From: Paenibacillus radicis (ex Gao et al. 2016)
GTDB taxonomy: Bacteria; Bacillota; Bacilli; Paenibacillales; Paenibacillaceae
Length of the DNA stretch: 64,000 nucleotides
Direction: 5' to 3'
Assembly (NCBI RefSeq): GCF_014641555.1
Contig: NZ_BMHY01000001.1
Span: 837,706 to 901,705 of the forward strand
Shown here: in pieces, positions 1 through 7,832 of the stretch
Layout of the letters: every line of letters begins with the position of its first letter
How positions within the stretch are numbered: position 1 is the stretch's first letter
Position numbers and translations under genes: made by a program
The notes under the pieces: model-generated
Databases searched by the model: none
Told to the model about the DNA's origin: nothing
Seen by the model: the letters and a program-made list of their open reading frames with translations, nothing else

Positions 1-294
1 GCGCTCATTAAGCCGCAGTTTGAGGCTGGAAGAGAGCAGGTAGGCAAGTCGGGCGTCGTTCGCGAGCCCAAAGTTCACGCTCAGGTGCTTCGGGGCGTAT
101 TGGCCGCAGCGGCGGAAATCGGCTTTGAGCTGAAGGATTTGACCTTCTCGCCGATAACAGGCGGGGAAGGCAACATTGAATTTCTTGCTTATTGGAGCTG
201 GGCGAATCGGCCGCTTGCAACGCTGCCTGACGAGAATCAGATCATGGCTGTCGTAGAAGGCGCAAGCGAGACGTTTACCGTTAAGAAAAAATAA
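1..294 (+). CDS. tlyA: TlyA family rRNA 2'-O-methyltransferase, C-terminal part
   Basis: This is the last 97 residues of a gene that starts before the window. The frame is open from base 1 and reads ALIKPQFEAGREQVGK followed by GVVREPKVH, the pattern typical of the C-terminal half of the TlyA/YqxC family. That family methylates ribose 2'-OH groups of 16S/23S rRNA cytidines and in some species acts as a haemolysin. The N-terminal S4 domain and SAM-binding site lie outside the window. In B. subtilis yqxC sits just upstream of ahrC and recN, which agrees with the genes that follow here. Confidence 0.88.
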   Translation, partial: ALIKPQFEAGREQVGKSGVVREPKVHAQVLRGVLAAAAEIGFELKDLTFSPITGGEGNIEFLAYWSWANRPLATLPDENQIMAVVEGASETFTVKKK

Positions 295-299
295 ACTGT

Positions 300-338
300 A
301 GAGTCTTGTCGCTTAGTTGGCGCAGACTCTTTTTTTTT
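300..338 (+). terminator. Rho-independent terminator after tlyA
   Basis: The arms AGAGTCT (300-306) and AGACTCT (324-330) form a 7-bp stem, followed by a run of eight further T. It starts a few bases after the tlyA stop codon. Confidence 0.85.
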
Positions 339-350
339 CGCATTTTGGAC

Positions 351-378
351 TTTACAGAACGGGTGTTCGTTTGATAAA
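351..378 (+). promoter_or_regulatory. SigA-type promoter with embedded LexA (SOS) box
   Basis: TTTACA (351-356) and GATAAA (373-378) are spaced by 16 bp and form a plausible SigA promoter. AGAACGGGTGTTCG (356-369) fits the Gram-positive LexA/DinR operator CGAAC-N4-GTTCG except for its first base, and it lies exactly between the -35 and -10 elements, where a repressor would block polymerase. The unit downstream includes recN, a classical SOS gene. Operator function is inferred. Confidence 0.6.
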
Positions 379-489
379 CTAGGGTTACCAAACACGCGTT
401 CGCTTTATGCGTGGAACTCGGAAAACAGGATTTATGCCCATCCGTATCGAACTTTTTTAGAATGGTTTCGAATGGGATGGGGGATGCAT

Positions 490-948
490 ATGGGAAAGTT
501 CGGAGAATGGTTCGTTATGCTCGTCGCTGGCTTGCTGCTTGTGATTTGGCTGTACCGATCATTTTACCGATGGCTGCATACGCCTTTGGCGGTTAATCGC
601 TTGACGCTTGGCAAAGGCGGAGAATTGGAAGCGAATGATGAGAATATTGCATTTTTGGAGCAGGCGGGTTACGAAGTGATATCCGGTAAGCACCGGGTGC
701 CGATTGGCATCGAGCTGGATGGTCAACCGCTGGGCAGCCGATTGTATATCGATTATATTGCCGAACTTGACGGCACAATGTATATAGTAAAGACTGCGCG
801 AGAACGCATGCCTATGGATTGGACAGGCAGCGGTGTGAGGGATAGGCTGCTGGTCTATTCACTGTTATTACCGGAATGCGCCGGTGTTTTGTTCGTGGAT
901 GTGAAGGAGAAAGCGATACGAACGATCCACTTTCAGGTGGGGGAATAG
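490..948 (+). CDS. Membrane-anchored protein with a possible degenerate PD-(D/E)XK nuclease fold
   Basis: This 152-residue protein has one N-terminal membrane helix (about residues 7-29) and a soluble domain. ATG codons at 472, 484 and 490 are in frame; 490 is preferred because GGGGG at 479-483 lies 6 bases upstream. The soluble part contains IDYIAELDGTMYIVKTARE and then RDRLLVYSLLLPECAGVLF. This layout recalls RecB/Cas4-like nucleases (Asp, then E-x-K-T, then a helix with Q/Y), with Asp88 and Lys101 in place, but the Glu of E-x-K is Ile. If the fold assignment is right, the protein is probably catalytically dead. It precedes argR by 19 bp and shares the promoter with the LexA box. No family name is assigned; the function is unknown. 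Confidence 0.75.
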   Translation: MGKFGEWFVMLVAGLLLVIWLYRSFYRWLHTPLAVNRLTLGKGGELEANDENIAFLEQAGYEVISGKHRVPIGIELDGQPLGSRLYIDYIAELDGTMYIVKTARERMPMDWTGSGVRDRLLVYSLLLPECAGVLFVDVKEKAIRTIHFQVGE

Positions 949-967
949 AAAATAACGGAGGAATGTT

Positions 968-1420
968 ATGAAGGGCATCCGACAATATCGAATTAAAGAA
1001 TTAATTACGAATCAAGTGATTGAAACGCAAGAGGAACTGGTTGAGGCGCTTAGGGAAACGGGTTTGCAGGTTACACAAGCGACGGTGTCGCGCGATATGA
1101 AGGAACTTATGCTGATCAAGACTCCAGCAGGAGACGGCAAATACAGATATGCTTTGCCTCAGGATCAGCAGCGTCATAATCCGATTAACAAGCTGAAGCG
1201 GGCACTGCTTGATCATTTTGTCCATATCGACTTCACAGAGAATTTGGTCGTCATGAAATGTTTGCCCGGAACTGCAAATGCCATTGGCGCGCTCATCGAC
1301 AATATGGAATGGGGCGAAGTCATGGGAACGATTTGCGGGGATGACACGATTCTTATTATTTGCCGGAACAAAGAGACGAGCAACGAGCTCGTGGAGAAAC
1401 TGCTGGATTTGTTGAATTAA
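968..1420 (+). CDS. argR: Arginine repressor ArgR/AhrC
   Basis: ArgR is the arginine-responsive repressor of arginine biosynthesis and activator of catabolism; it acts as a hexamer. At 150 residues it has the usual length. The N-terminal winged-helix domain contains QATVSRDMKEL, and the C-terminal oligomerisation/arginine-binding domain contains the GTICGDDTILII segment. A strong ribosome site (GGAGGA) precedes the ATG. It lies between the membrane protein and recN, the same ahrC-recN order as in B. subtilis, so it is probably cotranscribed with recN. Confidence 0.96.
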   Translation: MKGIRQYRIKELITNQVIETQEELVEALRETGLQVTQATVSRDMKELMLIKTPAGDGKYRYALPQDQQRHNPINKLKRALLDHFVHIDFTENLVVMKCLPGTANAIGALIDNMEWGEVMGTICGDDTILIICRNKETSNELVEKLLDLLN

Positions 1421-1459
1421 TCAAAAATTAGCACAAGATGCTTAGGAGGTATTTGAACC

Positions 1460-3178
1460 ATGCTGCGTGAGATGTCCATTCGGAATTTAGCGGTTATTGA
1501 AGAAGTAAACGTTTCGTTTCATCATGGATTTCATGTGTTGACGGGTGAGACTGGAGCGGGGAAATCGATTATAATCGATGCGCTTAGTTTAATCGTCGGG
1601 GGACGGGGCTCCGCAGATATGGTCAGATACGGCTGCGACAAAGCAGAGATGGAAGCGATGTTTGACTTGAATCGCAACCATCCGGTATGGCGTGTGCTGG
1701 AGCGTCTAGGGGTGCATGCCTCTCCTGAGGAGATGCTCGTCGTCAGACGGGAGCTGTCCTCGCATGGGAAGAGCAGCAGCCGGGTAAATGGGCAGCTCGT
1801 CACGATGACGATGCTGCGCGAGATTGGCGAGTGTCTCGTTAACATTCATGGTCAGCATGAGCATCAATCACTGCTTAAGACAGAACAGCATATGGAATGG
1901 CTGGACATGTTTGCAGGTGATTTGCTGATCGAACGCAAACAATCTTATCGTCAAGTATACCAGCAGTTAATGAAAGCGAAAGCAGATCTTCGTGAGCTGG
2001 AGGAAACGACGCGGCATAATGTGCAAATGCTTGATCTGTACCGGTTTCAAATCGAGGAAATTACGAATGCCAACTTGAAGCCTGGCGAAGATGAGCACTT
2101 AACGGAAGAGAAACGCAAGCTTCAATACGCTGGAAAACGGATGGATAGTGTCTCCGAGGCATACAATTTGCTTCATGGGGGCAAAGGGCTGGATGCGCTT
2201 AGCAAAGCGATCACCAAGCTTATAGACATTCAAGCCTATGATCAGAGCCGTGTTGCTCCGCTGCTGGAACAGCTGCAATCCGCCTTTTATCAAGCGGAGG
2301 ATGCGGCATTTCAATTACGTGATTATCGCGACGGTATTGAATCCGACCCGGAACAGCTCGCCATGATTGACGATCGTCTGGATCTGATCCATAGTTTGAA
2401 GCGCAAATACGGGGAATCCATTCCCGACATTCTTGCTTACTTAGAGAAGACATCGCTGGAGCGCGACAAGATTGAAAACCGCGACGAATATCTAGAGAAG
2501 TTGCGCCAAGAGCAGCAAGTTTTGTATGAGCGTGCAGTGGAGCTTGCAACGGAACTTTCACAGCTGCGGGCACATGCGTCCAAACGGCTCTCCGAATCGA
2601 TTGAAAGCGAGCTTAAGCAGTTGCAGATGAACAACACGATATTCTGCGTACATATGGAAAGAATCGGCGGGAATAATACGCAGAACACGTTAGGGCTTGT
2701 ACAATTAAACAGCAACGGCATGGATGAAGCGGTATTTATGCTTTCCACCAATCCTGGCGAACCGCTGAAGCCGCTAAGCAAGATTGCTTCTGGCGGTGAA
2801 ATGTCGCGTATTATGCTGGCGCTGAAATCAATATTCGCTGAAATCGATCAAATTCCTGTTCTTATATTTGATGAAGTTGATACCGGCGTTAGCGGTCGCG
2901 CTGCACAAGCAATCGCAGAGAAAATGTCACAGCTCTCTTCACGTTGCCAAATTTTCTCGATTACCCATTTGCCTCAAGTTGCTTGCATGGCGGATCATCA
3001 TTATGAAATAAGCAAGCAGATTGTTGGACAAAGAACTTGTACTTCTGTAGCGATGCTTAATTTGAACACTCGAATTGAGGAACTTGCCCGAATGCTGGGC
3101 GGTGTGGAAGTAACGGAAAAAACTCGGCATCACGCACAAGAAATGCTTGATTTGGCGAGCCGGCAGAAAGGAGCCTAA
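1460..3178 (+). CDS. recN: DNA repair protein RecN
   Basis: RecN is an SMC-like ATPase that gathers at DNA double-strand breaks and promotes recombinational repair. The 572 residues show Walker A GETGAGKS near residue 30, a long central coiled coil (about 160-360), the ABC signature region LSKIASGGEMSRIMLALK and Walker B LIFDEVDTGVSG. AGGAGG lies 7-8 bases before the ATG. It follows argR by 39 bp, and the only clear promoter upstream is the one with the LexA-type box at 356-369, so SOS induction is likely. Downstream is spoIVB, the usual neighbour in spore formers. Confidence 0.97.
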   Translation: MLREMSIRNLAVIEEVNVSFHHGFHVLTGETGAGKSIIIDALSLIVGGRGSADMVRYGCDKAEMEAMFDLNRNHPVWRVLERLGVHASPEEMLVVRRELSSHGKSSSRVNGQLVTMTMLREIGECLVNIHGQHEHQSLLKTEQHMEWLDMFAGDLLIERKQSYRQVYQQLMKAKADLRELEETTRHNVQMLDLYRFQIEEITNANLKPGEDEHLTEEKRKLQYAGKRMDSVSEAYNLLHGGKGLDALSKAITKLIDIQAYDQSRVAPLLEQLQSAFYQAEDAAFQLRDYRDGIESDPEQLAMIDDRLDLIHSLKRKYGESIPDILAYLEKTSLERDKIENRDEYLEKLRQEQQVLYERAVELATELSQLRAHASKRLSESIESELKQLQMNNTIFCVHMERIGGNNTQNTLGLVQLNSNGMDEAVFMLSTNPGEPLKPLSKIASGGEMSRIMLALKSIFAEIDQIPVLIFDEVDTGVSGRAAQAIAEKMSQLSSRCQIFSITHLPQVACMADHHYEISKQIVGQRTCTSVAMLNLNTRIEELARMLGGVEVTEKTRHHAQEMLDLASRQKGA

Positions 3179-3247
3179 TGGAAGGCATTCAGGGAATGTT
3201 TTTGCGGTCATAAAACGAACGGTGCAGGGTAACTTAAAGGTACGCCA

Positions 3248-4651
3248 ATGGCGACAATGCCTTTCTCGTCATGCGATGGAATAACAGGGAGCGTGAAATC
3301 ATTGAACTCCAGCCCAAGGAAGAGATGGTTTGGCCTGGTTCTCGTCTTCTTCGTCTGCATGGTCGGGCTCTCCGCACCGTTTCAGCATTTTGCCGCATTT
3401 CCGAATGAACTCCGTTTATTCTCCGGCCAATTGAAACGACTACAATATGGAGTACCTGTACATGCCGAAGTAACGGTGGACCCACATATGCTTCAAGTTA
3501 ACGGATCAAAGAATCAATCACTGTCCGTGAACCTGAATGAACCGTTGTCGCTTCAGCCGCATCACAGCGGCACAACAAGCATGAAAGTGAAATTATTTGG
3601 TAAAATCCCATTCAAAACCGTCAAAGTGAATGTGATGCCTGATTTAAGAGTTATTCCAGGCGGTCAAACGATTGGTGTTAAAGTAAAATCAGCTGGCATT
3701 TTAGTTGTAGGTCATCATCAAGTTTTATCTGATAATGGCGCGAAGAAATCGCCGGGAGAAGAAGCAGGTTTGCGTTTAGGCGATCTTATTGTGAAGATTG
3801 ATGGAAAGTCCATTAATGAAGTACGTAAAATTGCCGATTTGGTGGAACAAGCGGGTAATGCGCATCGGCCGTTAGCAATTACTTACAAACGAAACGGCAC
3901 ATATGCCGAGACGCAGCTGAACCCGGTTATGGACGCTCAAGAACACAACTGGAGGCTTGGCCTCTATATCCGCGACTCTGCGGCAGGTGTAGGTACATTA
4001 ACGTTCTATGCCCCTGAACAAGGCGTATATGGCGCACTAGGCCATGTCATTACCGATATGGACACACAGACGCCTATCGAGGTCGGTGAAGGGCAAATCC
4101 TGCAGTCAAACGTGTCTTCCATTAATAAAAGCCAAAATGGTGATCCAGGGGAGAAACGGGCTAACTTTGTTAAAGACAGCAAAGTGTTAGGCAACATTGA
4201 ACGGAATACGCCGTTTGGCATTTTTGGTAAAATGCACGAGAATCCCAATCACAGCTACAGTGACAAATCGATTCCCGTCAGTTTTGCTGAAGAAGTAAAA
4301 GAAGGGCCCGCTCAAATATTAACCGTCGTGAACGGACAACGCGTGGAGCGGTTCGATATCGAAATATCCCATGTAACGAAACAACCGGCTCCTGCCACCA
4401 AAGGCATGGTCATTAAAATTACGGATAAACGACTGCTCGATAAGACAGGCGGCATCGTCCAAGGCATGTCTGGCAGTCCAATTATTCAGAATGGAAAATT
4501 GGTCGGCGCAGTTACTCATGTATTCGTAAATGATCCATCCTCCGGTTATGGCTGTTTCATTGAATGGATGCTGCAGGATGCAGGAGTATTGATGAAATCG
4601 AATGAATCCAAAACCGAAAATAAACCTTCTGCGACCGGTACGGCCGCATAA
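3248..4651 (+). CDS. spoIVB: SpoIVB serine peptidase
   Basis: SpoIVB is secreted from the forespore during sporulation and triggers pro-SigK processing by cleaving SpoIVFA. The 467-residue protein has an N-terminal membrane segment (about residues 27-47), a PDZ domain (about 140-225, with GLRLGDLIVKIDGKSI) and the S55 peptidase domain. The likely catalytic residues are visible as GALGHVITD (His) and QGMSGSPII (Ser408). It is slightly longer than the B. subtilis enzyme. AAAGG precedes the ATG. In B. subtilis the gene is transcribed by SigF and SigG; no convincing promoter of that type was found in the 70-bp gap here. It sits between recN and spo0A as in Bacillus. Confidence 0.96.
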   Translation: MATMPFSSCDGITGSVKSLNSSPRKRWFGLVLVFFVCMVGLSAPFQHFAAFPNELRLFSGQLKRLQYGVPVHAEVTVDPHMLQVNGSKNQSLSVNLNEPLSLQPHHSGTTSMKVKLFGKIPFKTVKVNVMPDLRVIPGGQTIGVKVKSAGILVVGHHQVLSDNGAKKSPGEEAGLRLGDLIVKIDGKSINEVRKIADLVEQAGNAHRPLAITYKRNGTYAETQLNPVMDAQEHNWRLGLYIRDSAAGVGTLTFYAPEQGVYGALGHVITDMDTQTPIEVGEGQILQSNVSSINKSQNGDPGEKRANFVKDSKVLGNIERNTPFGIFGKMHENPNHSYSDKSIPVSFAEEVKEGPAQILTVVNGQRVERFDIEISHVTKQPAPATKGMVIKITDKRLLDKTGGIVQGMSGSPIIQNGKLVGAVTHVFVNDPSSGYGCFIEWMLQDAGVLMKSNESKTENKPSATGTAA

Positions 4652-4659
4652 TATAGATG

Positions 4660-4701
4660 ACCGCTGATGGCTTAATTACAGCCATCAGCGGTTTTCTTTT
4701 T
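4660..4701 (+). terminator. Rho-independent terminator after spoIVB
   Basis: CCGCTGATGGCT (4661-4672) pairs with AGCCATCAGCGG (4680-4691), giving a 12-bp stem followed by a T-rich tract. It separates spoIVB from the spo0A control region. Confidence 0.9.
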
Positions 4702-4732
4702 AAGGGGCAAAACGACAATCGCACGCTAAAGG

Positions 4733-4851
4733 TGTCGAAATTGTACGAACGAAATCAATAAATGTAATAAATTATTTATTATAACGAAAAACGGTAAAAA
4801 AATAAAGAGAAATAATTTTCGACAGAAGGAATTTGATTTAGCATGTCGAAA
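4733..4851 (+). promoter_or_regulatory. spo0A control region: SigH-type promoter and three 0A boxes
   Basis: Three perfect 7-base 0A boxes are present: TGTCGAA at 4733-4739, TTCGACA (reverse orientation) at 4818-4824, and TGTCGAA at 4844-4850. Between and over the last two lies GAAGGAATT (4825-4833), an 11-bp spacer and GTCGAAA (4845-4851), which fits the SigH consensus RNAGGAWWW-N11/12-RNNGAAT at all but the last base. The third 0A box overlaps the -10 element. The layout resembles the B. subtilis spo0A Ps promoter under Spo0A~P feedback. Confidence 0.75.
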
Positions 4852-4920
4852 CCTTTAAGCAAGACAACTAGGGGAAGGTAATCATGATTTTATTCTAACC
4901 ATTTAAGGGAGGACCAGACC

Positions 4921-5730
4921 TTGCACAAGATCGAAGTATTGTTGGCAGATGACAACCGTGAATTTACTAACCTGTTATCGGAGTACATATCAGAACAAAA
5001 TGATATGAGCGTATGCGGAGTCGCGTACAACGGAGAAGAAGTTTTGGCTCACCTTGAAGAGACGGGCAAGATTCCGGATGTGCTTATTCTCGATATTATC
5101 ATGCCTCATTTGGATGGACTTGGTGTACTGGAACGTTTGAAGGAAATGAATTTGCCGACTATGCCTAAAATTATTATGTTGACGGCATTTGGTCAAGAAA
5201 ATATTACGCAAAAAGCAGTACAGCTTGGCGCTTCGTACTATATTTTGAAACCTTTTGACATGGAAATACTGGCTAACCGGATTCGTCAGCTCGTCGGCAA
5301 CTCGGCTTTTTCGACGGCTTCCTACGGCTCCAACTCGACAACGATCAAATCGAATGTCGTTCCGCTCGCGAAAGGCAAAAACCTCGACGCGAACATTACG
5401 AGCATCATTCATGAAATCGGAGTTCCTGCACATATTAAAGGGTATCAATATCTTCGCGAAGCCATTACGATGGTTTACAACAATATCGAAATTCTTGGCG
5501 CCATCACCAAAACGCTTTACCCGGCAATCGCAGAAAAATTCAAAACGACGCCTTCCCGCGTTGAACGTGCCATCCGCCATGCGATCGAAGTTGCTTGGAC
5601 ACGTGGCAACATCGACAGCATCAGCCATTTATTCGGTTATACGATCAATATTAGCAAATCAAAACCGACGAACTCTGAGTTCATCGCGATGGTTGCCGAC
5701 AAGCTGCGGATCGAGCATAAGGTTTCTTGA
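4921..5730 (+). CDS. spo0A: Stage 0 sporulation response regulator Spo0A
   Basis: Spo0A is the master regulator of entry into sporulation. The 269 residues comprise a receiver domain (acidic pair Asp10/Asp11, phospho-acceptor Asp58 in LILDIIMP, conserved Thr and Lys in MLTAFG and YYILKPF) and the C-terminal Spo0A DNA-binding domain with [18 protein letters not shown]. The start is TTG, placed by AAGGGAGG about 8 bases upstream. No ATG gives a complete receiver domain. The gene is monocistronic, flanked by terminators. Its control region carries 0A boxes and a SigH-type promoter, so autoregulation is likely. Confidence 0.98.
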   Translation: MHKIEVLLADDNREFTNLLSEYISEQNDMSVCGVAYNGEEVLAHLEETGKIPDVLILDIIMPHLDGLGVLERLKEMNLPTMPKIIMLTAFGQENITQKAVQLGASYYILKPFDMEILANRIRQLVGNSAFSTASYGSNSTTIKSNVVPLAKGKNLDANITSIIHEIGVPAHIKGYQYLREAITMVYNNIEILGAITKTLYPAIAEKFKTTPSRVERAIRHAIEVAWTRGNIDSISHLFGYTINISKSKPTNSEFIAMVADKLRIEHKVS

Positions 5731-5785
5731 AAGGGTAAGGAGTAAAGATAAGGAATACGATCAATATCTATTAACGAATACCGCT

Positions 5786-5816
5786 TATTTATTGGTTTTT
5801 AACAAACCAATAAATA
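5786..5816. repeat. 13-bp perfect AT-rich inverted repeat downstream of spo0A
   Basis: TATTTATTGGTTT (5786-5798) is followed by a 5-base loop and its exact complement (5804-5816). No T-run follows, so it is not a canonical terminator, but a true terminator starts 10 bases later. It could stabilise the spo0A mRNA 3' end or bind a protein; neither is shown. Confidence 0.7.
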
Positions 5817-5825
5817 GCCAATGAG

Positions 5826-5852
5826 ACCGGGACAATATGTCCCGGTTTTTTT
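5826..5852 (+). terminator. Rho-independent terminator after spo0A
   Basis: ACCGGGACA (5826-5834) pairs with TGTCCCGGT (5838-5846), followed by a run of T. Confidence 0.9.
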
Positions 5853-5951
5853 CGTTTTCTTGTTTCAAAATGTCCATATGAGGTTAATACCAATCAAGAG
5901 GTTATTGACCTTATGATCAATGAATCAAGTTAAAAAAAGGAGAGATATCAC

Positions 5952-6308
5952 ATGCCAAAGGAAAACACAGGTAACGGAATTTTACTCGGAACACTTATCG
6001 GAACTGCGGTAGGCGCGGCGGCAGGACTGCTGCTGGCCCCTAAATCGGGTGCTGAGCTGCGGGAGGATATTTCCAACAAGGTTCAAACGCTCAGCAGTAA
6101 AACGCAGGAGCTCGCCTCTACAGTAGGCACGAGAACGCAAGAAATTGCGTCGACCGTTGGCAGCAAGACGAAGGAGCTTGTTGCAGATGTGAAAGAAGAA
6201 GTTAGCGGGCTCGCCGATCATGCGAAGGAATCGAATCAGCATATTAAAGATTCTTTGGCTTCGAGTAAAGATGAAATCAAAGAACAACTCAAATCATCGG
6301 CCAACTAA
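5952..6308 (+). CDS. YtxH domain-containing small protein
   Basis: This 118-residue protein starts with a glycine-zipper-like membrane segment (GTLIGTAVGAAAGLLLAPKSG, about residues 12-32) typical of the YtxH family. A heptad-rich, Lys/Glu/Ser-rich tail of near-repeats (KTQELAST, RTQEIAST, KTKELVAD) follows, probably an amphipathic or coiled-coil helix. AAAGGAGAG lies upstream of the ATG. B. subtilis YtxH is general-stress induced and this gene is next to the SigB island, but no SigB-type promoter was recognised in front of it. Molecular function is unknown. Confidence 0.85.
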   Translation: MPKENTGNGILLGTLIGTAVGAAAGLLLAPKSGAELREDISNKVQTLSSKTQELASTVGTRTQEIASTVGSKTKELVADVKEEVSGLADHAKESNQHIKDSLASSKDEIKEQLKSSAN

Positions 6309-6326
6309 CTTTCATAATAAGCCAGC

Positions 6327-6358
6327 AAACCGGAGGGGACAGAGCCTCCGGTTTTTTT
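6327..6358 (+). terminator. Rho-independent terminator after the YtxH gene
   Basis: AAACCGGAGG (6327-6336) pairs with CCTCCGGTTT (6345-6354), ending in a T run. Confidence 0.9.
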
Positions 6359-6502
6359 GCGGCGAGAAACTGCCAGACAGGTCATGCAATAAGCTTTCAA
6401 CGAGCAAGGAGTACTTCCATGTATAGGGACGGAGAACCTGCCATCAACAGGAAGGCGAGTTCTAAAGAAAGGACAGCCTTTTATCCAATCTATAAACTCA
6501 TG

Positions 6503-6544
6503 AAAAAAAGGCTAGCCTCGTTATTGGGAACGAGTGCTAGCCTT
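6503..6544 (-). terminator. Terminator downstream of sigB
   Basis: AAGGCTAGC with CTCGTT (6508-6522) pairs with AACGAG and GCTAGCCTT (6529-6544). The A run at 6503-6509 gives the U tract on the minus-strand transcript. It ends the DUF948-rsbW-sigB transcript. The remaining 145 bases back to the YtxH terminator hold nothing recognised. Confidence 0.88.
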
Positions 6545-6573
6545 CTCTCATAAAAGGCTAATGCCGCTAGGTA

Positions 6574-7353
6574 TCAGCCATCCGTACTTTCCGTCCGATC
6601 CTGAAGCAGCCGCTTCAGCTTCTCCAGCGCGCGCTTCTGGAAGCGGGACACGCTCATTTGCGAGACGCCTAGCTGATCTGCAATATCACGCTGCGACTGC
6701 CCGTGCTGATAGGCCAGGACGAGCACCGTCCGCTCTTCATCCTTCAAATGGGCGAGAGCTTCTTCTAGATCCAGTCGTTTCTCGACGAGACCGTAATCGT
6801 CCTGCTGATCGCCGATGACGTCGCCAATCGTTGCACTATCCGCTTCGCTGGATAGCGGTGTATCCAGCGAGACGTAATGATAGGATTCGCGCGAGGACAA
6901 AATCTCGATCGTCTCCTCCTCGGAGAGCTCCAGACGACGCGCAATCTCATCGATTTTCGGCGAGCGTTCGAGCTCGGTCGTCAGTTGATCGATGGCCTTC
7001 TGAATGAGAAGGCCCTTTTCTTTGATACGCCTTGGCACTTGTATGTACCATGATTTATCGCGCAAATAGTTTTTAAGATGACCGATAATGCTCTTCATCG
7101 CGTAGCCTTCAAACGGAATTTCTTTGGAACGGTCAAATTGCTTGAACAGACGGAGCATGGACAATTGGCCGACCTGATACAGATCCTCGTACAGATCAGG
7201 CCGGTTGCGCGACATTTTGGCCGCAGCTATTTTCACAATGGACTCATAATGGGTCAATAGGGCAGTTGCAGCATCGTTGCAACTGGATTCCTTATATTGG
7301 TTCATTAAATCAATCGTTTGTTGTTGGTTCAGGCAGGCTGCATCTGAATTCAT
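6574..7353 (-). CDS. sigB: General stress sigma factor SigB
   Basis: This 259-residue SigB/SigF-type sigma factor directs RNA polymerase to general-stress promoters. Region 2 is seen as EDLYQVGQLSMLRLFKQFD and region 4 as QRDIADQLGVSQMSVSRFQ. The true forespore SigF lies elsewhere in this window (40337-41095), and this protein shares the SigB-like YIQVPRRIKEKGLLIQKAID segment, so SigB is the better name. Its ATG overlaps the rsbW stop (ATGA), which implies translational coupling to its anti-sigma factor. The operon has its own SigB-type promoter at 8317-8342, predicting positive autoregulation. Confidence 0.9.
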   Translation of the reverse strand: MNSDAACLNQQQTIDLMNQYKESSCNDAATALLTHYESIVKIAAAKMSRNRPDLYEDLYQVGQLSMLRLFKQFDRSKEIPFEGYAMKSIIGHLKNYLRDKSWYIQVPRRIKEKGLLIQKAIDQLTTELERSPKIDEIARRLELSEEETIEILSSRESYHYVSLDTPLSSEADSATIGDVIGDQQDDYGLVEKRLDLEEALAHLKDEERTVLVLAYQHGQSQRDIADQLGVSQMSVSRFQKRALEKLKRLLQDRTESTDG

Positions 7354-7793
7354 GCCATCTCCTCTTTCCTACCAATGCGCTTGGTGAGAATCACCTCGGT
7401 GCCTAATTCGGTTCGTACTTCAACCTGGTCCATTAATGCATGCATCAAGTAGATGCCGAGACCTCCAGCATTCGCTTCGCTTAACGGCCTGTTGTGCAGA
7501 GAGGCCGCTTTATTCACCGCTGGATTGTACGGAAAGCTTTCTCCCGAATCTTTGATCCGAATATGAATCATATCTTCTATATGCTCAAACACAACTTCGA
7601 TCACGCCTGCTTGTCCATCCTCATAGGCATGGAGTACGGCATTGTTGCAGGCCTCGGTTACGGCCACTTTCATATCTTCGATGTCTTCATAGGTGAAGCC
7701 TGCTTTATTTGCAAAGCCAAAAAGAGCCAATCTGACCATATCGATATATTCGGCCTGAGCCGGAATCGTCAAACTTATCCAAGGTTTTATCAT
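7350..7793 (-). CDS. rsbW: Anti-sigma-B factor and serine kinase RsbW (copy 1)
   Basis: RsbW is a GHKL-fold kinase that binds and silences SigB and inactivates RsbV by serine phosphorylation. The 147 residues show the N box EACNNAVLHAY (about residues 47-57), the G1 box KDSGE with Asp82, and the G2-like GGLGIYLMHALMD. It overlaps sigB by 4 bp (ATGA), the arrangement expected for a cognate pair. Unusually, rsbV is not directly upstream: a DUF948 gene takes that position, and a second rsbW is paired with rsbV at 12116-12870. Confidence 0.92.
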   Translation of the reverse strand: MIKPWISLTIPAQAEYIDMVRLALFGFANKAGFTYEDIEDMKVAVTEACNNAVLHAYEDGQAGVIEVVFEHIEDMIHIRIKDSGESFPYNPAVNKAASLHNRPLSEANAGGLGIYLMHALMDQVEVRTELGTEVILTKRIGRKEEMA

Positions 7794-7832
7794 TTGTTTT
7801 CTACCCTCTCTGTTCCTGTTTCCTATTATAGC

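Noticed and set aside
4990-5628. 212-codon minus-strand frame opposite spo0A
   Set aside because: Shadow of spo0A; no ribosome site and no family resemblance.
6574-7353. Naming the sigma factor at 6574 as SigF
   Set aside because: The true sigF is in the spoIIA operon at 40337; the local context (rsbW, SigB-type promoter, RsbK/RsbY partners) supports SigB.
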